A stretch of 26,968 nucleotides of DNA, taken from Chara braunii. Taxonomy: Eukaryota > Streptophyta > Charophyceae > Charales > Characeae. The notes beneath the pieces were generated by a model. That model saw only the letters and a program-made list of their open reading frames with translations, did not search any database and had not been told where the DNA came from. Within the stretch, counting starts at the first letter, position 1. Every line of letters begins with the position of its first letter. Positions 17,740-26,968 of this stretch are shown here, one piece after another. The stretch spans positions 900,656-927,623 of the forward strand of contig BFEA01000086.1 in assembly GCA_003427395.1 (NCBI GenBank), written 5' to 3'. The position numbers and the translations under genes are program-made.

Positions 17740-18836
17740 GGCGAAGGTGAGGAGGAGGTAGATGCAGATGAAGGAAAGGAAACGAGTTCCTCGTCCGCGC
17801 TGGAGGAAGAAGAAGGAGCTAGGTTGAGGTTCTCAGAAGGAGGGAGGGGACGAAGGTAGGAGGTGTGACGGACAATGGGGAGGGAGCTATGGATGGCGCT
17901 GGCCTCAGGCGCAATGCGCAACGTGTTGGCTCCGTTAGGACCAAGCTCTACGACGTGAAAACAACCAGAGAATTTGGGAGTGAGTTTACGTTCGTGTGCA
18001 CATTTGCGTTCCTGCACCAGATCCCCTAGCTTATATTGGTGTTGCGGGCCCGCAATCCCATTTTGGGCCTCGTAGCTACCGACCTGTCTAGCGTGGGCTA
18101 GTTCGGTCATTTCCTGTATTTCTCGGGTCAGCTTAGGAACGACCCTTTCCATTAAATCCGCATATCGCTTGGCTTTGGCCTTAAGGGCCGCACGCGTGTC
18201 CCAACCCCCTTTGTCGACAATTTCTGAGGTACCCCGATTATCGACACATGGAAGGCTATTGGTTCGAAGCTGGAAGGGGTGAACCCTGTGGACTCGATGG
18301 ATTCCGACGATCTGATAGACAATCTCGGGCCATGGACACGTGTCACGAGCCGCTAAGTTCCTACGGAGGGCAGTCTTAACCATGCGATTCGTATTCTCAG
18401 CCAGTCCGTTCGACTGGGAAACATGAGGAGCGGTGTGTCAGAGGGTAACGCCACGGCACATTAGTAATTCCTCGACCTCAGCCTTGAATTCAGATTCATT
18501 ATCGGTTAGAATCTCCTCTGTATCTAGATGGGTATTGAGGAATCGTTCGATGTATGTGGCTATCTCTGAGGCCTTACGGGTCTTACACGGACAGACTTCG
18601 ATATATTTCGAGAAGTGGTCGATTAACACCAAGAGGATGGAATATTCACAGCGGTTGGGGCCAGGTGGCACGTCAATATCAGTCGTATCCATACTGACCC
18701 GCTGAAAAGGTCGTTCCACCTCTGTCGAGACTATCGTGTTCGGTCCACGAATGGGGGCACGATCGGCCGCACAGACTAGGCAGTTAGCAACCACATGCTT
18801 GACATCATCCCGGATATTAGACCAGAACCATCAATT
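17736..18836 (-). pseudogene. Integrase core and C-terminal domain (broken)
   Basis: Reading from 18794: NCLVC completes the N-terminal zinc site begun at about 18890. The catalytic core shows RVSMDTTDID (first Asp), LVLIDHFSKYIE, ILTDNESEFKAEV (second Asp) and, after an in-frame TGA at 18437-18435, HTAPHVSQSNGLAENTNRMV with the Glu of the DDE triad. Then come HARQVGSYEAQN and KLTPKFSGCFHVVELGPNGA, a C-terminal GPF/GPY-like module, and a Ser-rich tail ending at the TGA at 17736-17738. Integrase inserts the cDNA into the nuclear genome. All three catalytic residues are present, but stops kill the ORF. The TGA replaces what looks like a CGA (C to T). There is no chromodomain. Confidence 0.85.
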
Positions 18837-19457
18837 TTAATCGATAGTTGCCTCAGTTACACGTATTGCGAAATGAGCGGCCTGTTCTTCGTGCGCCGAT
18901 CTAGTCCAGTCATATCTCTGGAAGGGATGGGGAACCGTCAACCATAATCCCGACCCGTCTGTTTTACGCTTCTCTAGATGTCCGTTGATCCATCGATAAT
19001 CTCGGGACCTTTCAGTAGCTCGGCGCCTGTCGTGCTTAGTGAGATGGTCCAATGGTTGGCCAACTAATTTAGCTAATAATATTTTATCCGTCCATACCTC
19101 CGCTCGTCGATATTTCTCATCGTACTCAGCCTCGAACTGAACCTCCGTAGGGAGTTCGTCCGTCCCACACAGGGGGTATCTCCATTCCTTACGACTCGTT
19201 CTGTATCGAACACACGTGCCATGTGCACGATTGACACACGTGGCGCACTCTACCCTGTCAGTAAATCCAGACTCGAAGGGGTAACAGTCTACCCCGTAAA
19301 CTCGGGAAATACACGTGCAAAAATAGCAAAATTTGTCCGGGAGAGTGGCGAGAAAGTCCGAATGAGCGAGGGAGCAAAAGAGGTGGGAGAGATCGAGACA
19401 GGGAGAGTTTCCATTGTTCCGAAAGAGAAAGGGAGAGAGAGACAAGGTTGGGTACAC
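18837..19457 (-). pseudogene. RNase H-integrase connector and integrase zinc region
   Basis: The first third is odd sequence with scattered cysteines. From about 19180 it reads WRYPLCGTDELPTEVQFEAE, DRRRATERSRDYRWINGHLE and SAHEEQAAHFAIRVTEATID. The two His residues form the first half of the HHCC zinc site completed by CLVC about 40 residues on. Two stops (TAA and TGA) separate this frame from the core at about 18838-18830. The linker between RNase H and integrase is normal in length for Ty3/Gypsy pol. Confidence 0.65.
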
Positions 19458-19465
19458 GTGTCCAC

Positions 19466-20476
19466 TTAACCCTTCGGCAAGATCTCCACTTGTCTGTATA
19501 GAGGCTCGTTCTTTGGCTCCGGGTCGCGCCAGGGGATCACTTCCTCACTCCTGGGTACCTTGCCGGGACGGTGGAGTCGTGTCAGCCCGTCCACGTTGCC
19601 GTGTCTCTCGTGTTTTCGATGACGAATGTCAAAGTCCATGCTCTGCAACGTGGTGGCCCATCGCCCGATCATGCCCGAGTAATCCTTGAACTTCTTTAGT
19701 GCCAGCAGTGGTTCGTGATCGGTCACCAGCGTAAACTTCCGGTCATATAAGTACGCTCGGAAGTGACTGATCCCCCACAAGGCCGCGTAGCATTCCCTCG
19801 TCGGGGCAGAGTAGTTGCATTTACAGGACGGTACAGTCTTGGATGCGTATTCCACCATGTGTTTGAGGCCGTCTGGTCCCACCTGGGCCAAGATCGTTGA
19901 AACCGCCTCGGTCTGCCAATCGGTGATGGGAACAAAGGGTTTTTTCGAGTCCGGTCTTATGAGGACTGGAGCCAAAATCAAGGCCGACTTGAGTTCTCGG
20001 AAAGCCCGATCGTATTGCGGAGTGTGATCCTTTTTCAGCAGATTCGTGATTGGTCCCGCGATCGCTGCAAACCCCTTGATGAACCTTCGATAGTACGATG
20101 CCAAACCCAAAAAGGCACGCACTTGTGTAACAGTTACAGACGTTGGCACTGGCGCGTCTTTCACGACTCTCACTTTCCGGGGTTCCGGCTGCAACCCTTG
20201 GTCTGTAACCACATGGCCTAGGAAGGAGATCTTAGTGAGAAAAAACTGACACTTCTCAACCGCCACTTTGAATCCTGCGTCCTTCAGTGCGTGCAAGGTC
20301 CATTCGATGTGCTTCACGTGTCCCTCATAGGTATTGGAAAACACAAGGATACCATCCATATACACAATCACACAATAATTGATTATGTTCTTCTCCAACC
20401 GCGTTTTTCGCACGAAGTTTTGGAAGGTCATGTTCATCGCGCGTTGAAACGTGGCTGGGGCGTTGCAAATCCCCAT
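19466..20476 (-). pseudogene. Reverse transcriptase palm/thumb and RNase H
   Basis: The frame opens with MGICNAPATFQRAMN, the usual RT motif, and reaches the catalytic box VIVYMDGILVFSNTYEGH. The box should read (Y/F)xDD; here the second Asp is Gly, so the enzyme would be inactive. It continues with CQFFLTKISFLGHVVT, VRAFLGLASYYRRFIKGFA and the RNase H part PFVPITDWQTEAVSTILAQV, NYSAPTRECYAALWGISHFR and FTLVTDHEPLLAL, with the first Asp, the Glu and a later Asp in place. The order RT-RNase H-integrase defines Ty3/Gypsy. It ends at a TAA at 19466-19468. It is in frame with 20941-20495, separated only by a TAG. Confidence 0.9.
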
Positions 20477-20494
20477 CGGGCATCGGACCCATTG

Positions 20495-20941
20495 CTAGGT
20501 TCCTTCAAAAAGAATGAGCGCCATTTTCGGGCGGTCTTCTTTTCTGACAAGGAGATGGTGGAATCCGTGGTGAACATCAAATTTACTGAAAAATCGGGCA
20601 CTACCGATAGCATCCAGCAACTCATCAATCCGGGAAAGGGGATACACATCCTTAATCGTGATATCGTTTAATTTTTGGTAATCAATGGATATGCGAATTC
20701 CTCCTGCCTTTTTCGGTACAATCGCCACCGGAAACGACCATGGTCTGATAGCGGGCTCAATCCAACCATTAGCTTCGAATTCCTTAATCCTTTTAAATGC
20801 GGCCGCTCTTTGCGCCGGCGAATACCGATAAGGAGCGCAGCTAATCGGCTGATGATCCCCCGTAAGGATCACATGCTCAAACACATTAGATAATTCAATA
20901 TCGTTGTCATGCACACGCAATACCTCTTCATACCCATGCAA
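20495..20941 (-). pseudogene. Reverse transcriptase N-terminal half
   Basis: Motifs in order: CAPYRYSPAQRAAAFKRIKE, GWIEPAIRPWSFPVAIVPKK, GGIRISIDYQKLNDITIKDV, YPLSRIDELLDAIGSARFFS and KFDVHHGFHHLLVRKEDRPK. These are RT fingers and motif A with its catalytic Asp in SKFD. The TAG at 20497-20495 cuts the RT; the same frame resumes with QWVRCPMGICNAPATFQ. The element used this enzyme to copy its RNA into cDNA in cytoplasmic particles. Confidence 0.9.
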
Positions 20942-20949
20942 AACATCAA

Positions 20950-21860
20950 TCAGGGATCTTTGGATGTCTCGGGGGATATGACTGAGTTTGTAATTACAGA
21001 GTTATCTGCGATGTTCAGGGGCGTTTCTATCCAATCCATCTTTCGTGATCGCCTGTCGTGCACACTGGAGAACATAAGACTACTAGTTCGAACCGAGAAG
21101 ATGGTGGCGATCATTTGAGATTCAGTCGGGCTGATCATCTCAGTCTCCTTAATCTCAGCGTTGGTTTCAGAGTCGATGGTGCTTTTTGCTATTTCCAACC
21201 CTGTCAACCCGGTCATTTCCTGCATGAGATCCGGAACATCATCTATCGGAGCCTCTGCTTCTTGCTTGATCAAAGCGATCATGGCGCCTTGCGTGAGTAG
21301 GGATCTAGGTGGGGAGACGAAAAGATCCAGGTACTGATTCATCCGCTAATATACCTAGCCAGGAGTGAAAATGCGCCCTCGTATAACATGCGAGGGGGTT
21401 CCAAGAGATCAGTCATGTCTGAAATTTGCAATATCGGTTCTCCCAAGAATGTCGTGGGGGAGACCCGTCTTTCTGCGGACAGAATACGGTTCGGCTCGCT
21501 ATTTTCCGAGCTCGGATCGAATGTTCGAGCGGTTGCGGGGATCATTCGAAATTCTTCTTTAGTGTCGCAACCGAACATCTTGACTAATTGTTCCCATTCT
21601 TTTTTACTAGGCATACCACTCAGTTCCTCCTTGTAATCGCGCTCGTCGAACTCGTCTTCCCAAACAAGGTGATGTTCTTCATCATTGTTTGGGAGAGACT
21701 CTTCCGGGATCGGGATCTGGATCATTCCTATCCGAACAATACTGGGATTTTTCTTCGGCGATCGAGTAGAGACTCGTAGTGGCAGTGTTTGAGGTTTCCC
21801 CACCATATGGGTGAGGGTGAGTTGTTTAGAATCGAAGTGTATTCGTGCTCCTACCACCAT
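20950..21860 (-). pseudogene. Protease-to-RT spacer, frameshifted
   Basis: Two frames (21860-21339 and 21342-20950) overlap by four bases. The first starts MVVGARIHFDSKQLTLTHMV, which normally follows the GLPWL end of the protease; four bases appear to be missing at the junction, which explains the TGA just before it. An acidic linker follows (EEHHLVWEDEFDERDYKEEL). The second reads LFVSPPRSLLTQGAMIALIK and MTGLTGLEIAKS. The spacer links protease to RT in this family and has no domain I can name. Frame changes at both ends are decay. Confidence 0.65.
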
Positions 21861-21862
21861 CG

Positions 21863-22957
21863 TCAGGGAAGGCCTAACAGTACCGAATAAGAGTGTACGT
21901 CCATAACTAATGCGTTAACCAGCACATGTACCCGGCCTACCTTGACCGCGACGTTCTCAATGATTCCTACGATATTCATGGCTTCCTCATCGACCGAGAC
22001 ATAATTGTCCTTCCCTGATAGTGGAAGGATAGAGATCAGTCGGCCTGTCTTTCTGACTGTGTCCTGGGATATAGCTACGGCTGATGATCTAGTGTCAATA
22101 AGCCCATCAAACGGTTTACCCCAGACCTCGCAATCACATTCGGCGCTTTTCCATAGGACCGATCGGACACGCACAAAATGATCTCTCTCGGTGTAAGAAA
22201 TGGCGGCGATTCTCGCCGTTTCAGGTGCGTCAGTTTCGATCGCAGGGGGAGGACTTGCCTCGCTTTTGTCTTCTTTCTTCTTCTTCAGCATACGCTGAAC
22301 GTGCTGGTAGGTAAAACACTTTTCATTCTTCTGACATTGTTGCAGGAGCTTGTCATTTACAACTTCGGATATGGTCAGCAAGTGTCCTACGGGGACCGAC
22401 ACTCGAATGTCCAACTGTTTGAGTGTCTGTAAGACATCGATCTCTCCTGTTTGAAACTGTGGTCCTGACTCTGATGCGCGCTCGACCCAATCGAGCTCGT
22501 CTTGGGCAGGTCGGATCACTCCGATCAGTCCGGCCAAACGAAGGTACTCGGATGGATCGACAGTATCGGCGGCTTCGGAAGATGATCCCGATGTGGACGC
22601 GACAGGATCGGTTGAGGGTGTTTGATCGGCCACGAAGGGGGAAGCTTCCCTTGCGGCTTCTAATAATGCAGCCACCCGACCTTGAGTCAAGGTCACAGGC
22701 GCAGCTGCAGGGGGAGGTTGATTACGTTTCGGCTGAGGGCATTCTCGCGCGAAGTGTCCCGACTGTTTACAATTGTAGCATTCGATCCTCCCTGCTGGAT
22801 TAGTCATATGCAGGGGAGCAAGAGGAGGAGCTAGCCCCACTGTAGGAGGGGCGGTTAGCAGTGGGTACTGAGAGGGAACAGGGCAAGAGGGGCTGGAATT
22901 AGCCTTCACTAGTTTCGTCATGATCTGTTCTAGTCGATCCATTTGAGAAGCCTGCAT
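21863..22957 (-). pseudogene. Gag C-terminus with CCHC knuckle and protease
   Basis: After MQASQMDRLEQIMTKLVKAN comes a zinc knuckle, CYNCKQSGHFARECPQ (CX2CX4HX4C), which binds element RNA in nucleocapsid. A long linker follows, then the retropepsin region with FDGLIDTRSSAVAIS where LIDTGSS is expected: Gly is replaced by Arg (GGA to AGA fits a transition), so activity is doubtful. VHVLVNALVMDVHSYSVLLGLP is the closing strand before the ILGxxWL-like end. The frame stops at a TGA (21863-21865) made by a small deletion. It is in frame with the upstream gag, separated only by the TAG at 22960-22958. Confidence 0.85.
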
Positions 22958-23782
22958 CTAAAGCAGATTATTTATCCACTCAGACTGTTTAGTCGTAGCG
23001 GTATGAATCATCTGAGCCAGATGCATGTTGGTGATAGGTATCGACGCGGCGTCTTGGGTCATGACTGTGTTTACAGGCGCCACTTTGGGAGGAAGAGGAG
23101 GTTTCATGAGAGGTAGGGAGTGATACGGGGAGGGATTCGAGATGGGGCCGTCCTGATAGTCGTAATCGGAACGAGAGTAAAATCGTCTCACCGCTCTGAG
23201 CCATGACCGCCGCTTAGCAGCCACGTCCTGGATCGTGTCCGAAATGTCTTCTTCTCCCAGACTAATATACTTCCGCGTGTCCAGCAGTTCTAGCTCGAGG
23301 GCTTTAGCTATAATGACGGACAGTTGGTTCGTCTTGGGAGGGACCTTTTTCTGCAACTTCGCCTTCAACACGGGATTGCAGAGATGATCAATGAACAGGT
23401 CTCGGGCAACGTTTTCTTCCCATCCCGATTTGTCTAAGGCGGTCTGAAATCGATCCACAAAGTTGGGTAACGGTTCCCCTTGTTCCTGTGGACGGGTTTT
23501 CAGTACGAACCATGCAGCATCTTCGCTGACCACGTCAAATCGCGCTAGGAATGCTCTCTTAAAGGTATCCCAATCCACCCATCGATGCCTTCTGAACCAA
23601 TCGTGCACGGTATTTCGGAGTAACAGGGTGACGACGTGGGGAAGATCCTCGGCGTCATAACCCTGTGCTTGCATGGCCTGAAGCCACGCCTACGGATGAG
23701 TGTAGTTGGGGTAGAATGAAAAGGTAGCGAGGATGCTTACAATCACCCGGGGAGGTGTTCCATTAGCATCGGTCATGGGCAT
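22958..23782 (-). pseudogene. gag: Gag N-terminus and capsid
   Basis: The likely start is ATG at 23782 (MPMTDANGTPPRVIVS), with another ATG at 23776. A TAG at 23692-23690 sits where CAG would restore Gln-Ala-Trp-Leu-Gln. The capsid-like part is typical retrotransposon gag: VVTLLLRNTVHDWFRRHRWV, DWDTFKRAFLARFDVV, EQGEPLPNFVDRFQTAL and LFIDHLCNPVLKAKLQKKVP. It runs to a second TAG at 22958, again compatible with CAG. Gag forms the particle that packages RNA. The leader between the PBS and the ATG is about 117 bases. Confidence 0.85.
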
Positions 23783-23899
23783 CTCTCTTCTAGCCTCGGC
23801 GGACCTCTGCCAAGTGACAAGAGGACTGAGGCGATTAGATTGTTTAGTTGATCTTCCTCTTGCCAACTCGTCTTACTATCGTCAGAACCAATACGTGTC

Positions 23900-23912
23900 G
23901 GCTCTGATACCA
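23900..23912 (-). promoter_or_regulatory. Primer-binding site for initiator tRNA-Met
   Basis: On the minus strand the sequence is TGGTATCAGAGCC, directly after the LTR end. TGGTATCAGAGC is the well-known plant LTR-retrotransposon site complementary to the 3' end of initiator tRNA-Met. It fixes the direction of the element and identifies the LTR at 23913-24234 as the 5' LTR. Confidence 0.9.
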
Positions 23913-24234
23913 ACCCCACACCCTGCGCTGTCTTTCGTTCGGAGTATTGAGGGTGCGGAAAAAGACCCTGAAAAACAGCAAGATGGGGTGTGCCAAGGAT
24001 TTTTGGGAAATCGAGTGTGGGAACACAGACATAACTGAAATCCCCCATGTTGGTCTGATGAAGTAAGAGAACCGGTTGGTTGCAACGCGAGTTACGGAGA
24101 AGCGCGTGCGCAGGATTCGCGACGCGGGGAAGTTCGAATTCAATCCAGAAAATACTGTCGAACCTCCCACCGAGCCACAGCTCTTCGTTTGGAGTGAAAG
24201 GAAGCGGGCACGTACTTAGTATCCTGTTTTCGGA
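23913..24234 (-). mobile_element. 5' LTR of the minus-strand Gypsy element
   Basis: Same length and ungapped with the copy at 12760-13081, and bordered by the primer-binding site. I see no clear TATA box in these 322 bases. Similarity to the left copy becomes weak beyond 24234, so the 5' limit is approximate. Confidence 0.75.
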
Positions 24235-24239
24235 TTAAC

Positions 24240-24800
24240 TGTCGACGCCCCTGTTGAGCGCATCGGTCCGGCACCGCACGAGGCAGCGCGGGACCCTCCC
24301 GGCCGCGTCACACAGGAGTGGGTTTTAAATCCTTCGTCGTGAATGCACATGGAGCTTCGCAAGCTGCTCCGGCCGAGTGCGCCAGCCATACCTCTCGCGA
24401 GCCCCTACGACAGGATAGGGCCTACGCGAGGCACAACTTACCTCCACCTTACGGGAGTTGTCACCTCCCTTCGGTGGGCGTATCCCCGCCAAGCTACCAG
24501 TCCACAGTACGAAAGCTGATCAGTTGCAATCGCAGAGGTTGACCAGTCGAGGGAGTTTCTCGTTCGCTGTAGCATACAGGGTACGCGCGGTAATACGCCT
24601 ATCGGACCCACACGCGAACCGACATCTTGGGGGGCTGAAGTCCCAAGCGCAGCTCGTTGTCGGTCGACTAGGACGCATCCCACACACCACGCGCACACCA
24701 CTCTATGAACACAAAAAATAACACACACATACACACGAAACGAATCAACACACACAACGCGACAACGCTACTAGCCCTTCGGTAGCCATCCCATAACTCC
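24240..24800. other. No recognised gene
   Basis: GC-rich sequence outside the 5' LTR. It is not LINE-like, although the other LTR edge borders a LINE, so the simple insertion site is not recovered here. No tRNA or rRNA core motif is recognised, and no ORF has a motif. Confidence 0.4.
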
Positions 24801-24814
24801 CCGATGCCGAAATT

Positions 24815-25830
24815 GGATGAGCGTCGCGCGCAAGGCTTCATATAAAGCCGCGCGGACGCCGGGTTTACTCATATCGACTCGCAATGCAAGCGTACGCAAG
24901 CGGTCACAATGATGGTGTACTATGTAGTACCCATACTCACGCGGTCCTCGTTAATCTTGAGGGTCGCATTCGACACTCAAGTGTCGGCTGACACGCGCAT
25001 TGACGGTTAGTTTCTCGGCGCTGGACAACCGCCATGCACGCTTGAAGACCACACACCCTCTTCTGCACTCTGTGCAGAGTGGGTGGTACACAGGTCCATA
25101 CCTGTGGTGGCAGTCGCTTCTTCCTGGCCTGAAGGTAAGTTCACCTCCGGGCCTGGACGGAAGTCAAGGGGTTTGACTTTGACGGCTGCCTCGGACTACA
25201 ACGTCCAACTATAAAAATCTTTAAAAAGCAAGAGTAGGCCGAAGCCCCCCCTATCCCAAGGGAGTCATGACCCTGGGGTGCCCCCTTTCGGTCAGCGCCA
25301 ACGGCCTATAATAATCCCGAGCGTTCACACATACATGCGAGCTCCTTGATCCCATAACGTTTAGATGCCAGGGCGGCGAAACGTCGCGCGCAGGGGCTTC
25401 AATATAAAGCCGCACGGTTGCAGGTAAATCCTATGACAACCAACGATGCTAGTCATGCGAGGTAATCGCGGCTCCGGCCCCGCGATATTGAATGGCTGAA
25501 GGAATATATCGCGAGGGGCCACCCCTCACGATATTGAACGGCTGAAGGACTTACCGTTTGGCCCTTGCGACGCTTCGGCCCTCAGGGTTGGGCGTCTCGA
25601 TGGGCAGAGTAAATAGACTCTGTGCGAGGGGAATTCCCTCCCCTACAGAGTCTAGGGCTTGGGATGTCCTGGACATGGACCTTGAATCCCGGCCCAGGAC
25701 CAACGTCCGACCAAGAAAAACCTCCAAAAAGTAAACAAGAGAAAGGGGAGGGTCTTCCCTATGTCTCTCAGTCTTAACCTCTAAGTAGGCTCTTAGCACG
25801 GGGCCCCTCAGGCCACGCGAACACTCCTCA
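24815..25830. repeat. Hairpin-dense, internally duplicated block
   Basis: Two diverged halves about 500-560 bases apart share CGTCGCGCGCA...GGCTTCA(A)TATAAAGCCGC (24822-24852 and 25382-25413) and AACGTCC followed by an A-rich run (25200 and 25703). Perfect stems include 24821-24859 (15 pairs in three segments, TATA in the loop), 25066-25081 (CACTCTG/CAGAGTG), 25089-25106 (CACAGGT/ACCTGTG), 25481-25513 (CGCGATAT/ATATCGCG), 25513-25527 (GAGGGG/CCCCTC) and 25616-25652 (GACTCTGT/ACAGAGTC). CGATATTGAAYGGCTGAAGGA occurs at 25483 and 25529. No coding signal fits. It may be LTR or leader sequence of another element. Confidence 0.55.
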
Positions 25831-25850
25831 TGGGTGCACACTCGTGTATG

Positions 25851-25859
25851 TATATAAAG
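25851..25859 (+). promoter_or_regulatory. TATA-like box
   Basis: TATATAAAG is followed by a purine run and then CACTTCTCACAGTCTCAG about 30 bases on. A second TATATAAG lies at about 25920-25927. The pair could be the core promoter of an LTR that continues to the right. No downstream ORF supports a gene. Confidence 0.35.
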
Positions 25860-25929
25860 GGGGATAAGTATGTGACGATCACTTCTCACAGTCTCAGTGA
25901 GGCTTCTCACAACCATACGTATATAAGTG

Positions 25930-26540
25930 GTCGCAGGCAATCAAATCTAGAATCTAAGCTACAACACATACCTGCAATCACATCAAGGAGTCAAACAACA
26001 GTCCACGCACTACACAGAGTCAACCCCAACCCTTCTCGACACTCATACCCTTTGCTTTAGCCATGCAAGCCTCAATCTCCGGTCCAACAAACCATAATTA
26101 AATACTAAGGACCTTTGTTAAATGGTCATTCAATAAAAGTCCGGGTGAAACCCTTAACAAACAATAAAGTCACCAGGGCTAAAGCCTTTTACTAGGTTGA
26201 GTATGAAGAGTGAGTTGGAATTGAGTCGTAGACCGACGAATCGGCAACTAACCTATTATCGATGATAACAGAAGAAGATCATCGTAGGATCTAGCTAGGT
26301 CTAGTCCAGATCCTGAATCAACTGATAAAAAAGACATGTAACACATGATAGGTCAATCCCCAAGCTAAATCTATAAGTCCTTGGAGGATAATGACGATCC
26401 TACTCCAAAAATCTGTCTAACTAACTAGGCCTAAGTCTACTCTTAAGCAGTGCCCAAAGCAAAGGTAGACCTTGGCAGTCTCCCCTATATAGAGTGGATT
26501 GCCAAAATCGTCACCCGTCAAAATATAATCTATCTCCTTT
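25930..26540. other. No recognised gene
   Basis: AT-rich sequence without recognisable coding or RNA motifs, between the TATA-like boxes and the tandem array. Confidence 0.4.
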
Positions 26541-26544
26541 AAAC

Positions 26545-26968
26545 TAAGAAAATTTCGGCAGCGCTTCCCGTAGGAAAAGTGCCTTTTCAGAAGTTATATC
26601 AGTCCAAATATACAAATAGAAATAGTCTTTGAGTTTCTAAATTTCAATTTTGTTTAACTCTCCGATTTAGCAAAATTTTTGGCAGCACTCCTTTTAGAAA
26701 AGGAGACTTTCCAGATTTTTACTAAGTCACGTATGAACTTTAGACAAGCTGGATCTTTGAAAGTCAAAAGTTGACTAACTCCTTGGATTTGCAGAAATTT
26801 CTGCAGCACTTCCCGTAGAGGAAATAGCTTACCAAAATTTATACAAAGCCAAGTATAACAAAAGATCCCAGAAAATGCGAGAATTGATCTAAGAAAAAAA
26901 CTTAGCTCATAAAATGCAGGAATTGAACTAACTCCTATCGCTCTAGCACGTGACGAGCTTCTAAAGCA
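26545..26968 (+). repeat. Tandem repeat, period about 122 bp, three units plus a partial fourth
   Basis: Units align at the core (A)AAATTT..GGCAGC.CTTCCCGTAG with anchor positions 26557, 26681 and 26802 (spacings 124 and 121). Each is followed by AAAAG...CTTTTC/CTTTCC and an AAATTTATAC-like stretch, and preceded by TTxAACTAACTCC-like sequence. The preceding motif appears again at about 26926, so a fourth unit begins at the edge. Divergence is high but order is kept. Confidence 0.75.

Noticed and set aside
24240-24480. GC-rich stretch considered as rRNA or tRNA sequence
   Set aside because: No cloverleaf, B-box-like GGTTCGA core or conserved rRNA block could be found.

Overview
The window reads as a repeat-rich stretch of a eukaryotic nuclear genome, and every supportable feature in it is a transposable element, a piece of one, or a tandem repeat. 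There is no convincing host gene, rRNA, tRNA or CRISPR array. The mix (Ty3/Gypsy elements primed with a plant-type initiator-tRNA-Met site, LINEs, poly(A)-tailed short retroposons, TIR elements, long GA runs, scattered N bases) points to a green-lineage draft assembly. The wording of the gag/protease linker and of the LINE fragments reminds me of a charophyte such as Chara, but that is recollection, not something the sequence proves.

Left part, 1-3560: a decayed plus-strand LTR retrotransposon that keeps gag, a linker and a retropepsin domain, has lost RT, RNase H and integrase, and ends in a polypurine tract and a roughly 1.3 kb LTR. That LTR holds four 46-bp palindromic tandem repeats, a TATA box and a large GA microsatellite.

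Middle part, 3.6-12.76 kb: nested small elements. A LINE ORF2 fragment (5422-7162) is split by a 402-bp TIR element (6244-6645), and its frame resumes when the element and one TGA are removed. A foldback element with 9-bp TSDs lies at 7592-8248. Three copies of a short poly(A) retroposon (8258-8676) follow; another copy is at 5181-5421 and a long 687-bp version at 11677-12363. The long one sits in a second LINE fragment with a perfect 17-bp target duplication, and the LINE frame again continues across it. Copies of this retroposon share stem-loops whose stems change while the loop is kept; I regard it as the best candidate for an undescribed family.

Right part, 12.76-24.24 kb: a minus-strand Ty3/Gypsy element about 11.5 kb long. 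From right to left it has a 5' LTR (23913-24234), PBS (23900-23912), gag with a CCHC knuckle, protease, RT, RNase H, integrase (ending 17736), a degenerate accessory coding region (about 17.74-15.6 kb), an unknown region, an unrecognised ORF (13520-12987) and the matching LTR copy (12760-13081). Premature stops, frameshifts and active-site changes show that it is dead. A diverged relative of the ORF-plus-LTR end lies at 10558-11270.

Far right, 24.24-26.97 kb: a hairpin-dense, internally duplicated block with TATA-like motifs, then three and a partial fourth copy of a roughly 122-bp tandem repeat running off the window.
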